A stretch of 64,000 nt of DNA from Elizabethkingia meningoseptica_A (GCF_045762675.1 NZ_JBJDLK010000002.1:186001-250000), one strand, 5' to 3'; counted from the first letter of the stretch, positions 1 through 9,163 are shown. Numbers and translations: made by a program. Notes: a model not told the origin generated them from the letters alone.

Positions 1-799
1 CCGCATAGTTCAATGGATCTTTAACCTGGGAGGATGATATAACAGTTCCTATTAATGAAAATGTATATGATTCTGATGGAGCTAATTCCTTCCTAAACTT
101 CATTCCATGTGAATCATTATTACTATTGGTATGGATTATTTTTGGTATATCTTCCTGTTTTTCAGGAAATTTAAAACTGGTACAGGCTGCAGCACTAACT
201 GCTCCTGTCGGGCTTTTTGCTATCGTTGAAAGCAACGGAATTTTAGCATGTGGTGCTGTTATTTCACTGAAAAATTCTTTTCCTTCTTTGAATCCGGGAG
301 GTAGTTTGAGAGTATTTTCTGCTTCAAAAACCAGATTCTTTTTCGCTTTAACCGTTACATTCAGCACAACATTATTAAGCATATTACGTACGGCAAAATA
401 ACTATATTCTATTGTGGCAACATCTTTATAATCAAATACTCCGGTAAAAGTGGCATTTTTCATATTCAGTTGCTGCTTATAATGATCTATATTATATAGG
501 TGTATATCCTGCTTATTTATAGAAAGATTGATATTCAATAAATTGAAACCGGAAAGAAAATTGCTTGTTCTGCCCCGCCCGTACTGATCATATACTCCTG
601 CAAGAATTACATTTCCTGCTTTTAAAGGTTCCGGAGAGGATACCACTCCTATCACACCATTGGAAACCGTAATTCCTGTATATTTATCCGGGTTTATTTT
701 TTGGGCTTCAATAATCCATGGATCCTGGCACCATAAAAAATTAGGTATACAACAGATAATCAGCAGAAATATAAATTGTATTCTTATAGGTAGACTCAT
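1..799 (-). CDS. GH65-like glycosidase, N-terminal part (runs off the left edge)
   Basis: An open frame of 266 codons on the minus strand starts with ATG at 799-797 and is still open at base 1, so only the N-terminus is present. Residues 1-24 form a hydrophobic signal peptide ending near FLWC-Q. The following region (VSNGVIGV, then AGVYDQYGRG, then a long beta-rich stretch) resembles the N-terminal beta-sandwich of family GH65 enzymes, including the branch of protein-glucosylgalactosylhydroxylysine glucosidase and acid trehalase. The catalytic (alpha/alpha)6 barrel lies outside the window, so substrate cannot be judged. The family call is from remembered motif similarity and is moderate. The gene diverges from rplS, with a 288-base region between them. 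Confidence 0.65.
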   Translation of the reverse strand, partial: MSLPIRIQFIFLLIICCIPNFLWCQDPWIIEAQKINPDKYTGITVSNGVIGVVSSPEPLKAGNVILAGVYDQYGRGRTSNFLSGFNLLNINLSINKQDIHLYNIDHYKQQLNMKNATFTGVFDYKDVATIEYSYFAVRNMLNNVVLNVTVKAKKNLVFEAENTLKLPPGFKEGKEFFSEITAPHAKIPLLSTIAKSPTGAVSAAACTSFKFPEKQEDIPKIIHTNSNNDSHGMKFRKELAPSESYTFSLIGTVISSSQVKDPLNYA

Positions 800-984
800 T
801 ATTATACGATATATTCATTTAAAACAAATATATATAAATGCCTCCTGATACATTCGATGTATTTCTCATTTATTTCCTGCTTTAAGGAATTTTAAAATAA
901 GCTTTTATTCCTCCGGATTAATAAGATACAACATATCTAACTCACCATATTTCAGTCTATTATAAATTATAATTAATCAAATAT

Positions 985-1015
985 TTTGTCAATATAGAAA
1001 AATGTTCTAAATTTG
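985..1015 (+). promoter_or_regulatory. Putative rplS promoter (Bacteroidota type)
   Basis: A TAAATTTG -7 box at 1008-1015 is preceded after 19 bases by TTTG at 985-988. This fits the Bacteroidota sigma-A pattern TTTG-N19-TAnnTTTG. It would give rplS a leader of about 65 bases. Confidence 0.6.
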
Positions 1016-1087
1016 CATTCCGTTAATCAACCTCTGACGATGGACGTGTATGTTGTTTGATGTCAATTTTTTTATTATTAATTAACA

Positions 1088-1444
1088 ATGGATTTAATTA
1101 AGTACGTACAAGACAAGTACATTACAAAAAAAGAATTCCCTGAATTCAAAGCTGGTGATACCATCACTGTGTATTATGAAATTAAAGAAGGTAACAAAAC
1201 CAGAACTCAGTTCTTTAAAGGTGTTGTTATTCAGTTAAGAGGGACTGGAGCTACCAAAACTTTTACTATCCGTAAAATGAGTGGTGATGTAGGTGTAGAG
1301 AGAGTATTCCCTATCAACATGCCTGCACTTCAGAAAATTGAAGTTAACAGAAAAGGTAAAGTTAGAAGAGCTAGAATCTACTACTTCCGTGACCTTAGAG
1401 GTAAAAAAGCAAGAATTAAAGATAGAGCTCACGGCGCTAGATAA
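1088..1444 (+). CDS. rplS: 50S ribosomal protein L19
   Basis: This 118-residue protein is full length for bacterial L19, which sits at the 30S-50S interface of the ribosome. The sequence shows the family pattern: an N-terminal helix, FKAGDTI, FKGVVIQLRG, TIRKMSGDVGVERVFP and a basic tail with RRARIYYFRDLRGKKARI. The ATG at 1088 gives the normal L19 N-terminus. It stands alone here, without the rpsP-rimM-trmD genes that accompany it in many other bacteria. It is followed within 25 bases by a strong terminator, so it is probably a single-gene transcript. Confidence 0.98.
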   Translation: MDLIKYVQDKYITKKEFPEFKAGDTITVYYEIKEGNKTRTQFFKGVVIQLRGTGATKTFTIRKMSGDVGVERVFPINMPALQKIEVNRKGKVRRARIYYFRDLRGKKARIKDRAHGAR

Positions 1445-1467
1445 GCCTTTCTTGCAAAAATACAAAG

Positions 1468-1500
1468 CCTTCTCAATTTTTTTGAGAAGGTTTTTTCTTT
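1468..1500 (+). terminator. Rho-independent terminator of rplS
   Basis: A 9-bp stem, CCTTCTCAA at 1468-1476 with TTGAGAAGG at 1482-1490, is followed by a T-rich run. Confidence 0.9.
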
Positions 1501-1560
1501 TACAGAACTCTTCTTTTTTATTTAAAAACAGAACTTCACATAAAAGTAAGTAACCAAAAC

Positions 1561-1962
1561 ATGAGACAACTACCTACTGCCGGATTGATTAGTTTACAAG
1601 AGAATAAACTCCTTTTGGCATTCAGCAAAAACAAACAGGCGTGGTATCTTCCCGGAGGCAAAACAGATCCCGGAGAAAGTCCGCAGGAAGCATTAATCCG
1701 TGAAATACAGGAAGAATTAAACCTGACACTAAAAGCAGAAAATTTAAATTTTTTTACGCATATTTCAGCCCCGGCCTACGGAGAAGAGGAGCTGCTGATG
1801 GAACAGGATTGTTTTATAACGGAAGTACAGGAAAATATACAGCCCAGTGCCGAAATTGAAGCCGTAAAATACTTTAGTTTAGAAGAGTACAAGAAGGAAC
1901 CTGTTCAGGTTATTGGAGTTCTGATGGTGTTTGAAGAACTTTATAAACAGCAGCTTATTTAA
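1561..1962 (+). CDS. Nudix hydrolase
   Basis: The 133-residue protein is one compact Nudix domain. The Nudix box lies near residues 32-54 (GGKTDPGESPQEALIREIQEELN) and has the metal-binding REIQEE core. The usual glycine near the end of the box is replaced by asparagine (EELNL). Nudix enzymes hydrolyse nucleoside diphosphates linked to another group; the substrate cannot be read from the sequence. The remainder resembles small MutT-like proteins acting on (deoxy)nucleotides. No signal peptide is seen, so it is cytoplasmic. It ends 41 bases before the convergent AraC gene. Confidence 0.85.
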   Translation: MRQLPTAGLISLQENKLLLAFSKNKQAWYLPGGKTDPGESPQEALIREIQEELNLTLKAENLNFFTHISAPAYGEEELLMEQDCFITEVQENIQPSAEIEAVKYFSLEEYKKEPVQVIGVLMVFEELYKQQLI

Positions 1963-2003
1963 TAAACTATATTATTTTCCCATTATAAAACCGGGGCCTG
2001 TAT

Positions 2004-2783
2004 TTATTTCATCAGATATTGTAAAGGCGTATCACCTGTTTGTTTTTTAAAAAAATCGATAAAAGCACTGTCCGATGAGAAGCTCAGTTCAAACGCTGTT
2101 TCTCCAATCGATTTACCTTCTGTAAGGAGTTCTATTGCCCGGTGCAAACGCCATTGCTGCCGCCATTCCTGATAGGGCAATCCTGTTTCTTTGATAAAAA
2201 TTCTGCTGATGGTTTTCTCACTGGCACCTACCTCCATAGATAATTCTTTTAGAAAAGGCGGCTGAGAAATTCTAAGCACCCATTCTTCCACTTTCTTCAC
2301 CATACGTATATCTTTAGGCATGGTAAGTATTAAAGCTTCTTTTGGGGCTTTTTTAAGCTCATTTATAAAAACGGTTAACAATTCTTTCTGCTCCTTATCC
2401 GGTGTCGCCCATGGCCAAAAACAGATTCTTTCAATAATCTCTTTCAACAACGGATTTACACTCCGAACCTGTATGCCATCCGGAAAACTATTCTTTTTGA
2501 TATATTCATCCGAAAAATAAACCGAACGGTAAGCCACGACATTACGAAAAGTAACCCGATGCTGTTCGCCTGCAGGTATCCACAACATTTTTGTAGGTGG
2601 CAGAATTAACTGCTTTTCTGAAGTAATGACTGTCATACAGCCGGAAGGCGCATATAAAAGCTGAGCCTTGCATTCGTGACGATGAAAACCGGAATCGTGC
2701 ATCACCATATCCGAAGCTATTCCTGTAACAACCTCTTCCCTGTTGTCTGCATTAAATTCGTCATTCTGGTGTAAAAAAGCCAT
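2004..2783 (-). CDS. AraC-family transcriptional regulator with cupin sensor (NimR-like)
   Basis: The 259-residue protein starts at the ATG at 2783 (MAFLHQND), which has AAGGAC just upstream. A longer frame reaches 2855 but would add an unrelated-looking N-terminus and cross the divergent promoter region. The N-terminal half is a cupin (AraC-binding) domain with a HRH pattern at residues 34-36, then AQLLYAPSG and WIPAGEQHRV. This resembles E. coli NimR (YeaM). The C-terminal half carries two helix-turn-helix motifs (LSMEVGASEKTISRIF and IGETAFELSFSSDSAFIDFFKKQTG). It is divergently transcribed from the Bcr/CflA exporter at 2862. NimR likewise sits beside an MFS exporter, so regulation of that exporter is the natural inference; the ligand is unknown. 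Confidence 0.85.
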   Translation of the reverse strand: MAFLHQNDEFNADNREEVVTGIASDMVMHDSGFHRHECKAQLLYAPSGCMTVITSEKQLILPPTKMLWIPAGEQHRVTFRNVVAYRSVYFSDEYIKKNSFPDGIQVRSVNPLLKEIIERICFWPWATPDKEQKELLTVFINELKKAPKEALILTMPKDIRMVKKVEEWVLRISQPPFLKELSMEVGASEKTISRIFIKETGLPYQEWRQQWRLHRAIELLTEGKSIGETAFELSFSSDSAFIDFFKKQTGDTPLQYLMK

Positions 2784-2861
2784 TGTCCTTATTTTAATAT
2801 TTTTAGTTTTTATATCATTATAAAGATATACAATTTCTGATGGAAATTTGCACAAAAAATA

Positions 2862-4004
2862 ATGAAAAAGACAAATCCGCTCTGGCTGTTGATCTTACTG
2901 GTCATGTTTCCGCAGTTTGTAGAAACAATTTACAGTCCGGCACTGCCTTTAATTGCCCGGCAGTTTAATGTAAATGAAGAAACCGCAGTATTGACTATAA
3001 GCCTTTATTTCATTGCTTTTGCCGCCGGAATTATCTTCTGGGGTATACAGTGTGACCGCATAGGCCGTAAAAAATCGATGATTTACGGATTGCTTACTTA
3101 CAGTATCGGCGCTATTCTGGCTATAGCTGCCCGAAATTTCGAGGTTCTTTTACTGGCAAGAATAATTTCCGCTTTTGGCATTGCTGTAGGCTCAGTTGTT
3201 ACACAAACCATCCTACGCGATTTATACACCAAAGAACAGATCGGAAAAGCCTTTTCACTGGTAGGAATAGGACTATCCATAAGTCCGGTAATCGGGATGC
3301 TGACCGGCTCATTGGTTTCATCCGGTACAGGTTATATGGGTGTTTTCAGTCTGCTTTTTATTCTGGCAATTCTGTTGATTTTCTTAGCCCGGAAAAACCT
3401 TAGTGAAACCATTATTCCCAATAGAGATATCAATCTGAAATCAACATCCTTACTTCTGAAAAGAATGCTGAAAGACGCTTTTATATGGCGTGACAGCATT
3501 CTGGTTATGGGATTTAATGTCATATTATTCTCCTACTATTCACTTGCACCATTTATCTTTAAAAAGGAAGGTTTTACTTCTACAGAGTTTGGTTACAGCG
3601 GGTTTATTCTTGCACTGGGAACATTTTCCGGAGCAATGATTAATAAACGATTGATAAAAAAGGGATATCAATCGGAGGCCCTCATCAGGACCGGAACCAT
3701 TATGGCATTTACTGCTGCTTTGCTGGTGTATATTTCCGGAGAGCACATTTGGTTTTTAGCACCATTTTGCCTGATTGTAACAGCATATGGTATAGCTATC
3801 CCAAATATTCTCAGCATGGCTTTGCTCCGGTATAAAAATGAAACCGGATCAGCAGGTGCTGTTTTTGGGCTAATCTATTATGTATTAATCGGTTCAGGGC
3901 TAATCATTACCGGATTTATTCAACATCTGGGTATTTCTCTCCTACTATTCTCCGGCATTTCTTTAATCACATTTCTGCTCATAAAAAAAACGACCACTCT
4001 GTAA
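2862..4004 (+). CDS. Bcr/CflA-family MFS efflux transporter
   Basis: This 380-residue, 12-helix major facilitator begins with the Bcr/CflA signature: an N-terminal helix with YSPALPLIARQF, then a loop 2-3 motif DRIGRKK near residue 67. A helix 4 region rich in Arg and Gly (LLARIISAFGIAVGSVVTQTILRDLY) is typical of drug:H+ antiporters of the 12-helix group. It lies in the inner membrane and probably exports a small toxic or metabolic compound by proton antiport. Its divergent AraC neighbour likely controls it from the 78-base shared region. The stop codon lies in the loop of the downstream terminator. Confidence 0.88.
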   Translation: MKKTNPLWLLILLVMFPQFVETIYSPALPLIARQFNVNEETAVLTISLYFIAFAAGIIFWGIQCDRIGRKKSMIYGLLTYSIGAILAIAARNFEVLLLARIISAFGIAVGSVVTQTILRDLYTKEQIGKAFSLVGIGLSISPVIGMLTGSLVSSGTGYMGVFSLLFILAILLIFLARKNLSETIIPNRDINLKSTSLLLKRMLKDAFIWRDSILVMGFNVILFSYYSLAPFIFKKEGFTSTEFGYSGFILALGTFSGAMINKRLIKKGYQSEALIRTGTIMAFTAALLVYISGEHIWFLAPFCLIVTAYGIAIPNILSMALLRYKNETGSAGAVFGLIYYVLIGSGLIITGFIQHLGISLLLFSGISLITFLLIKKTTTL

Positions 4005-4020
4005 AGTGGTCGTTTCTTTT
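3989..4020. terminator. Bidirectional terminator between MFS and hydrolase genes
   Basis: A perfect 10-bp stem (3989-3998 with 4005-4014) flanked by A-run and T-run lies between two convergent genes. The MFS stop codon (4002-4004) is in the loop, so the hairpin overlaps the coding end. Confidence 0.85.
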
Positions 4021-4022
4021 AT

Positions 4023-5024
4023 TTATTCTTTTATAAAGGGCAGTAATGCCGCCGCAAACCGGTCAAAAACTTCGATATGTGGTAAATGTCCTACATTATC
4101 CAGTTCAACCAATTTAGAGCCTGGGATTTTCTCCTGTGTCTTTTTGCCCAGCTCATTATACAATCCCATTTTATCCTGTAATTCTTTAGGTGCCCGCGCT
4201 TTTCCAATAGCTGTCCGGTCTCTTGTACCGATAATCAACAAAGTAGGTCTTATAATATTCTGAAACTCATAACAAACCGGCTGATTATAAATCATATCCG
4301 TTGTTAAAGCAGCATCCCACGCCACCTTAGGATAGTCTTTATGAAGTGTCCATCCTGCCAGCATATTCAGCCAGAGCTGGTATTCTTCTTTCCATTTATT
4401 ATCATAATAGAACTTCAGCTGATAATCACGGTAGGTTTCAACCGTGTTTTTCAGTTCGGTTTTATAGGCTTCATCAACCGTTTCATATCCGGCAAAAACT
4501 TTATAATCTTCCAGTCCTATCGGATTTTCCAGAACCAGCTTTTCTACTCTTTCCGGGTATAACAATGTAAATCTTGTAGCAATCATTCCTCCCATAGAGT
4601 GTCCTAAAACAATAACTTTATCAATTTTCAGTTTTTCAAGGATAAGTTTAGTATTATAGGCCAATTGTGAGAATGAAAACTGGTAATCATGTGGTTTACT
4701 CGATTTTCCGAAACCTATCTGGTCCGGCATCACTACCCGGAAACCTTCTTTTAAAAGTAAATCGGCTGTCTTTTTCCAGTAAGCTGCATTGAAATTTTTC
4801 CCGTGAAGCAGAACAATGGTCTTTCCGTTACTATTGGCTGTAGGCTTTACATCCATATAAGCCATTTCAAGGCTTTGTCCCTGTGATTCAAATTTCAGAT
4901 AATTTTCCGGATAAGGGTAATTTACCGTAGTAAGATAGGCATCCAATGGCTTTAATTCCTGCGAAAAAACTGCTGAGCAGAAGGCTAAGCCTAAAGCTGT
5001 AAATACAATTTTAATCTTTTTCAT
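4023..5024 (-). CDS. Secreted alpha/beta-fold hydrolase
   Basis: The 333-residue precursor has a type I signal peptide (residues 1-21, cleavage after AVFS before Q22), so the enzyme is periplasmic or exported. The mature part is an alpha/beta hydrolase. The oxyanion strand LLHGKNF is near residues 72-78, the nucleophile elbow GHSMGG places Ser143 as nucleophile, GTRDRTA supplies the probable acid, and VGHLPH near the end supplies the histidine. An inserted lid of about 80 residues (residues 165-250) follows the elbow. The family includes esterases, lipases, haloalkane dehalogenases and C-C hydrolases; the sequence alone does not choose among them. A terminator shared with the MFS gene lies downstream. 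Confidence 0.85.
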   Translation of the reverse strand: MKKIKIVFTALGLAFCSAVFSQELKPLDAYLTTVNYPYPENYLKFESQGQSLEMAYMDVKPTANSNGKTIVLLHGKNFNAAYWKKTADLLLKEGFRVVMPDQIGFGKSSKPHDYQFSFSQLAYNTKLILEKLKIDKVIVLGHSMGGMIATRFTLLYPERVEKLVLENPIGLEDYKVFAGYETVDEAYKTELKNTVETYRDYQLKFYYDNKWKEEYQLWLNMLAGWTLHKDYPKVAWDAALTTDMIYNQPVCYEFQNIIRPTLLIIGTRDRTAIGKARAPKELQDKMGLYNELGKKTQEKIPGSKLVELDNVGHLPHIEVFDRFAAALLPFIKE

Positions 5025-5132
5025 AAGTATAAAATTATAAAAAAATTAAAGAGCTTCAGGTAAAAAAACAATAAATAACAGGTATTAAATTATATAGAGA
5101 CTGTAGATATAATAACAGCTATAAATTATTAA

Positions 5133-6374
5133 TTACTCTGTAAATTCCAGATCTCTGTTATGAGTTTCAGAGATCGTAAGCGTAGAATAAAATGCCAGTC
5201 CAAACACAATAACTCCGACTATTGCAGCACTCTCAATCACAGAAAAATTATTTTTAAAAAAGTCGAAAGCCAGAATCATTACCGGAACCAGTCCTCTTAC
5301 CATATTAGGAACTGTTGTAGTTGCTGTATTCCGTATATTCGTTCCGAACTGTTCTGCTGCCAGTGTTACAAACATTGCCCAATACCCTGTTCCCAATCCA
5401 AGCCAAATACAGAAAATATAATATTTCGTTTCGGTATTCGTATTCCCGAACAGCATAATCGCAACGCCGACGATGGTAAAAATAAGCATATAAAAAATAG
5501 CCATTTTCCTGGATTTCAGGGCATGAGAAATAAATCCACTCATTAAATCACCTATTGAAATACCTACATATCCCCACATAATGGCCTTTCCGGGATTAAT
5601 TTCTTTAATTCCAAGTTCCGGAGCAAACTGATTTGCCAGTACCGCCAGAATCCCTATACAATACCATGTAGGTAAACCCACAGCAATACATTTTAAATAC
5701 CTTATCAGACGATCCTTATTCGTAAAAAAAGACAGAAAATTTCCTTTGGAAACATCCTTTGTTTTAATATTTTTATATATCCCCGATTCTGAAACACTAA
5801 TCCTGAGAAACAATAACAAAATACCCAATCCGCCTCCGATAATATAAGAGATATTCCATCCTCCGGACAGTTCTACCGTTAATTGTGCCACAACAGCTCC
5901 CATAAGACCGAAACCGGCCACAACGGATGTTCCTATTGCCCGGAGTTCTTTGGGTAAGCTTTCCGAAACCAGTGTAATACCTGCGCCAAGCTCTCCCGCC
6001 AGTCCCAATCCTGCAATAAAACGTAGTCCTGCATAAGTATACACAAGATTATGTTTTGGAAAATAAGGTAAAAAACCACATGCAATATTGGCCAGAGAAT
6101 ACACCAGAATAGAGCCAAACAATACGGAAAGTCTTCCTTTTTTATCACCAAAAATCCCCCAGAAAACACCACCAACCAGTAAACCAACCATTTGACAATT
6201 CAGAATAAATGTCCCGTCTGCATCGGGGTTCAGCCCCAGATCTTTTAAACTGGGAATTCTTACAATACCGAATAGCAATAAGTCATAAATATCAACAAAA
6301 TAACCTAATGCTGAAATAATAACCGGAATAGAGAATATATATTTGAGTTTGGCGGACAGCGTGAGTTCTTGCAT
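5133..6374 (-). CDS. MFS transporter, metabolite/sugar:H+ symporter type
   Basis: This 413-residue, 12-helix protein has the loop 2-3 motif GDKKGR near residue 78 and a conserved GLGLAGELGAGITLVSESLP segment after helix 4. That region resembles the PESPR-like stretch of the sugar porter and metabolite:H+ symporter subfamilies. A second loop motif appears after helix 8. It probably imports an organic acid or sugar across the inner membrane with protons; the substrate is not evident. It lies 108 bases upstream of the alpha/beta hydrolase on the same strand, so co-transcription is possible. No terminator is visible between the two. Confidence 0.8.
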   Translation of the reverse strand: MQELTLSAKLKYIFSIPVIISALGYFVDIYDLLLFGIVRIPSLKDLGLNPDADGTFILNCQMVGLLVGGVFWGIFGDKKGRLSVLFGSILVYSLANIACGFLPYFPKHNLVYTYAGLRFIAGLGLAGELGAGITLVSESLPKELRAIGTSVVAGFGLMGAVVAQLTVELSGGWNISYIIGGGLGILLLFLRISVSESGIYKNIKTKDVSKGNFLSFFTNKDRLIRYLKCIAVGLPTWYCIGILAVLANQFAPELGIKEINPGKAIMWGYVGISIGDLMSGFISHALKSRKMAIFYMLIFTIVGVAIMLFGNTNTETKYYIFCIWLGLGTGYWAMFVTLAAEQFGTNIRNTATTTVPNMVRGLVPVMILAFDFFKNNFSVIESAAIVGVIVFGLAFYSTLTISETHNRDLEFTE

Positions 6375-6674
6375 GATTAAATTTTGATAAAAATATAAAA
6401 ACTATTGAATTACACCCTATTTTTCATAAAAAACAAATAAAAAAAATATAAATACACTGAATTACAATTTATTCAGATTAATATTATATAAAACAAGAGC
6501 ACCTATTTCGGAAACTTATTTAATTAGTAATACACCCCCTATAAAATCAGTATCAGCAACAAGTAAATAAACAAAATATAAAAATAACCCCTTAAAACAA
6601 CACACAATATTTAATAAAAATATATTTATTTTAATTTTTACCCCTATATTTGACACACCAAATGCTAAAAAAAT
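6375..6674. other. AT-rich divergent intergenic region
   Basis: These 300 bases separate the MFS gene (minus) and amt (plus). Apart from the amt -7 box near the right end I see no open frame, repeat or RNA structure. Confidence 0.6.
6645..6652 (+). promoter_or_regulatory. Putative amt -7 box
   Basis: TATATTTG matches TAnnTTTG, 22 bases before the amt ATG. No clear -33 TTG was found at the expected distance. Confidence 0.5.
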
Positions 6675-8015
6675 ATGAAAACTGAAAAACACTGGGTAAT
6701 TGCATTTATTATTATATGTATTATTGCATTACTTGCACTGCTTGATGATGGTACCGAAAATATAATCCGCCAGAACTTCCTTTCTGAAAGCAATATTAAC
6801 AGTGCCGACACTGCCTGGATATTAACCGCTTCAGGACTGGTTTTATTGATGACACCCGGGCTTTCTTTTTTCTACGGCGGAATGGTCGGCAGAAAGAACA
6901 TTATATCAACTATGCTGCAGAGCTTTATATCCCTTGGTGTTGTTTCAATTTTATGGGTTATCGTAGGCTTCTCATTATCTTTCGGAAGCTCCATAGGTAT
7001 AGAAATCAATGGTATAAAGTACGGAATTATAGGAGATCCTACTGAATATCTTTTTTTCAATGGTGTAAGTACCCTGCCTCATAAAAATCTGGCTTCTACG
7101 ATTCCTTTTCTGTTATTCGCATTGTTTCAGATGAAATTTGCAGTCATAACACCGGCTTTAATCACTGGTTCTTTTGCAGAAAGAGTCCGGTTTATTTCCT
7201 ATCTTTTATTTATTGTACTATTCAGTTTACTTATATATACACCCTTATGTCACATGATATGGTATCCGGACGGACTTCTCAATAAATACTTCGGTGTAAA
7301 AGACTTTGCAGGCGGAACAGTTGTACACATGAGTGCAGGGTTCGCTGCTCTGGCCGGCGCTCTGGTTCTAGGAAGAAGAAAAAGGCCGCATCATGAACCT
7401 TCTAATACCGCTTTTGTATTATTGGGAACAGGAATGCTGTGGTTCGGCTGGTTCGGATTCAATGCCGGGTCAGCGCTTGCGGCTAATTCAACAGCAGCTC
7501 TGGCTTTTGCAACCACGACAATAGCTTCAGCAGCAGCCATGATCACATGGATATTTTTTGATCGTATTAACGGAAGAAAAGTTTCGGCTTTAGGCGCCTG
7601 TATAGGGGCTGTTGTAGGACTGGTAGCCATTACCCCTGCCGCAGGTTTTGTAAGCATCAGAGAAAGTCTGTTTATAGGCTTTATAACAGCTATTGTATCC
7701 AACACAATGGTTAACTGGAAAAGGCTAAAACAAATAGACGATACACTGGATGTATTTGCCTGTCATGGTATAGGTGGTATTATGGGCATGATCCTTACAG
7801 CCATTTTTGCGCACGGCGAAAACGCAAGCCTGCTTCACGGCGGCCCTGTAGTTTTCCTGCATCATATGGCAGCATTATTACTTGTCTCCATCTTTTCATT
7901 CTTTGGCTCACTCGCTGTATACAAACTATCCAATGCTATCATTCCATTACGGGTATCAGAAGAATCAGAAAAGATAGGATTAGACCTTTCCCAGCATGAT
8001 GAACAGCTTTGCTAA
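6675..8015 (+). CDS. amt: Ammonium transporter
   Basis: This 446-residue Amt/MEP channel conducts ammonium/ammonia across the inner membrane. The typical Amt start of the fold (DTAWILTASGLVLLMTPGLSFFYGGMV) begins near residue 44, after an extra N-terminal hydrophobic segment that is probably a signal peptide. The pore twin histidines are present: His218 in VVHMSAG and His364 in FACHGIGG. The DFAGGTVVH and WFGWFGFNAGSA signatures are intact. No glnK (PII) gene follows, unlike many bacterial amt loci; a terminator-like palindrome follows instead. Regulation by nitrogen status is expected from the family but no site is visible. Confidence 0.96.
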   Translation: MKTEKHWVIAFIIICIIALLALLDDGTENIIRQNFLSESNINSADTAWILTASGLVLLMTPGLSFFYGGMVGRKNIISTMLQSFISLGVVSILWVIVGFSLSFGSSIGIEINGIKYGIIGDPTEYLFFNGVSTLPHKNLASTIPFLLFALFQMKFAVITPALITGSFAERVRFISYLLFIVLFSLLIYTPLCHMIWYPDGLLNKYFGVKDFAGGTVVHMSAGFAALAGALVLGRRKRPHHEPSNTAFVLLGTGMLWFGWFGFNAGSALAANSTAALAFATTTIASAAAMITWIFFDRINGRKVSALGACIGAVVGLVAITPAAGFVSIRESLFIGFITAIVSNTMVNWKRLKQIDDTLDVFACHGIGGIMGMILTAIFAHGENASLLHGGPVVFLHHMAALLLVSIFSFFGSLAVYKLSNAIIPLRVSEESEKIGLDLSQHDEQLC

Positions 8016-8042
8016 TTAAAAACACATCTCAATAATAAACAA

Positions 8043-8078
8043 ACACGCCTGCAGATAAATATTTATCTGCAGGCGTGT
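8043..8078. terminator. Perfect 36-bp palindrome, likely bidirectional terminator
   Basis: Two 18-base arms (8043-8060 and 8061-8078) are exact reverse complements without a spacer. It lies between the convergent amt and EamA genes. The flanks are T-rich on the plus side only in a broken run, so termination is probable but not certain. Confidence 0.7.
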
Positions 8079-8140
8079 GTAATTTTATTTGATCAACAGG
8101 AACTTCCGGAACAATAATGTCTCCGATTTTATATTTTTAA

Positions 8141-9130
8141 TTAATGAAAATTTGCTGATGTAGTCAACTCTCCTTTTTTACGCGAAGGCAGATTCATCAG
8201 AACAATCGCAAAAAGGATAAGTGCAATACCTGCCCACTGAATCAGCAATACTTCTTCTTTTAAAAGGATATAAGCCATTGTTACAGACACCGGAAGCTCT
8301 AAAGACGATACAATACTTCCCAGCCCCAATCCGGCATTCGGAAATCCTATATTAAATAAGATAGGCGGCACAATAGTACCGAATATAGCCAGGAATAATC
8401 CATACGTCCATAAAATGGAAAAATCAAATGCGCGGATTCCTTCTGTGCTATCGCTAAAGTTTAAATAAAAGCTTTTTAATACATCAAAATGCAATGGTCC
8501 TATCTGTGAAAAGAACAGAAAGATAAGCACAATAGCAGCACCCCCCAGCAATTGTATAAAGCTTTTTCTGAAAGCAGGAAGGTAGGTAGCAATGGTATTC
8601 GATGTAAACATGGTTAGCGTATAGGAAGCGGCCGCTAAAAGCCCCCAGAAAATCCCTCTGAAGTCCAGCTCAACCTCCATATTAATAAGATTCGTTGCCA
8701 AAACAGTACCTACAAGAACAATAATAGTAGCCATAACTTTACGTAGAGTCGGAAGCTTTTTATTTAAAAAACTTTCTACAACTACACTAAACCATACGGA
8801 CTGCATTAACAATACAATAGCAATAGAAACATTAATGTATTGTACAGATAAATAATAAAATAAGCTGGTTCCTCCCAATGAAGTACCGGCAAGTATTAAT
8901 TTTTTTATGTCTTTTTTCTCAGCTTTAGGAAGACTTTTCTTAGAAGTCATCGTCTGAATAAGGTTAAGGATCAAAAGTCCGATTATTCCCCATGCAAATT
9001 GCGACGTTGTTACTTCTGCTGTGGTATAACCATCCTGATATGCAAGTTTAACAAAGGTTGCCAGCATTCCGTAAATACTAGCTGCTACCCCTACAAACAA
9101 TACTCCTTTTAATATATTTTTCTTCTCCAT
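8141..9130 (-). CDS. EamA/DMT-family transporter
   Basis: The protein of about 329 residues has ten predicted membrane helices in two EamA repeats of the drug/metabolite transporter superfamily. The first repeat ends near GTVLATNLI and the second near the final WAGIALILFAIVLMNLP. I chose the ATG at 9130 (MEKKNILKG) because AAGGA lies 8 bases upstream; an in-frame ATG at 9145 would start almost at the predicted transcription start. Members export or import metabolites such as amino acids or nucleosides, and the substrate is not predictable here. It is a single gene, convergent with amt. Confidence 0.85.
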   Translation of the reverse strand: MEKKNILKGVLFVGVAASIYGMLATFVKLAYQDGYTTAEVTTSQFAWGIIGLLILNLIQTMTSKKSLPKAEKKDIKKLILAGTSLGGTSLFYYLSVQYINVSIAIVLLMQSVWFSVVVESFLNKKLPTLRKVMATIIVLVGTVLATNLINMEVELDFRGIFWGLLAAASYTLTMFTSNTIATYLPAFRKSFIQLLGGAAIVLIFLFFSQIGPLHFDVLKSFYLNFSDSTEGIRAFDFSILWTYGLFLAIFGTIVPPILFNIGFPNAGLGLGSIVSSLELPVSVTMAYILLKEEVLLIQWAGIALILFAIVLMNLPSRKKGELTTSANFH

Positions 9131-9155
9131 AGTCTTTTCCTTCATTAGGCGGCTG

Positions 9156-9163
9156 CAAATTTA
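9156..9163 (-). promoter_or_regulatory. Putative EamA -7 box
   Basis: On the minus strand the bases read TAAATTTG, matching TAnnTTTG. This puts transcription start close to 9149 and favours the downstream ATG at 9130. Confidence 0.5.

Noticed and set aside
126..401. A 91-codon plus-strand frame
   Set aside because: It lies opposite the GH65-like gene, which has a signal peptide and family motifs in its own frame.
5160..5546. A 128-codon frame opposite the MFS gene
   Set aside because: It is Ser/Arg/His/Cys-rich antisense text with no start signal or family motif.
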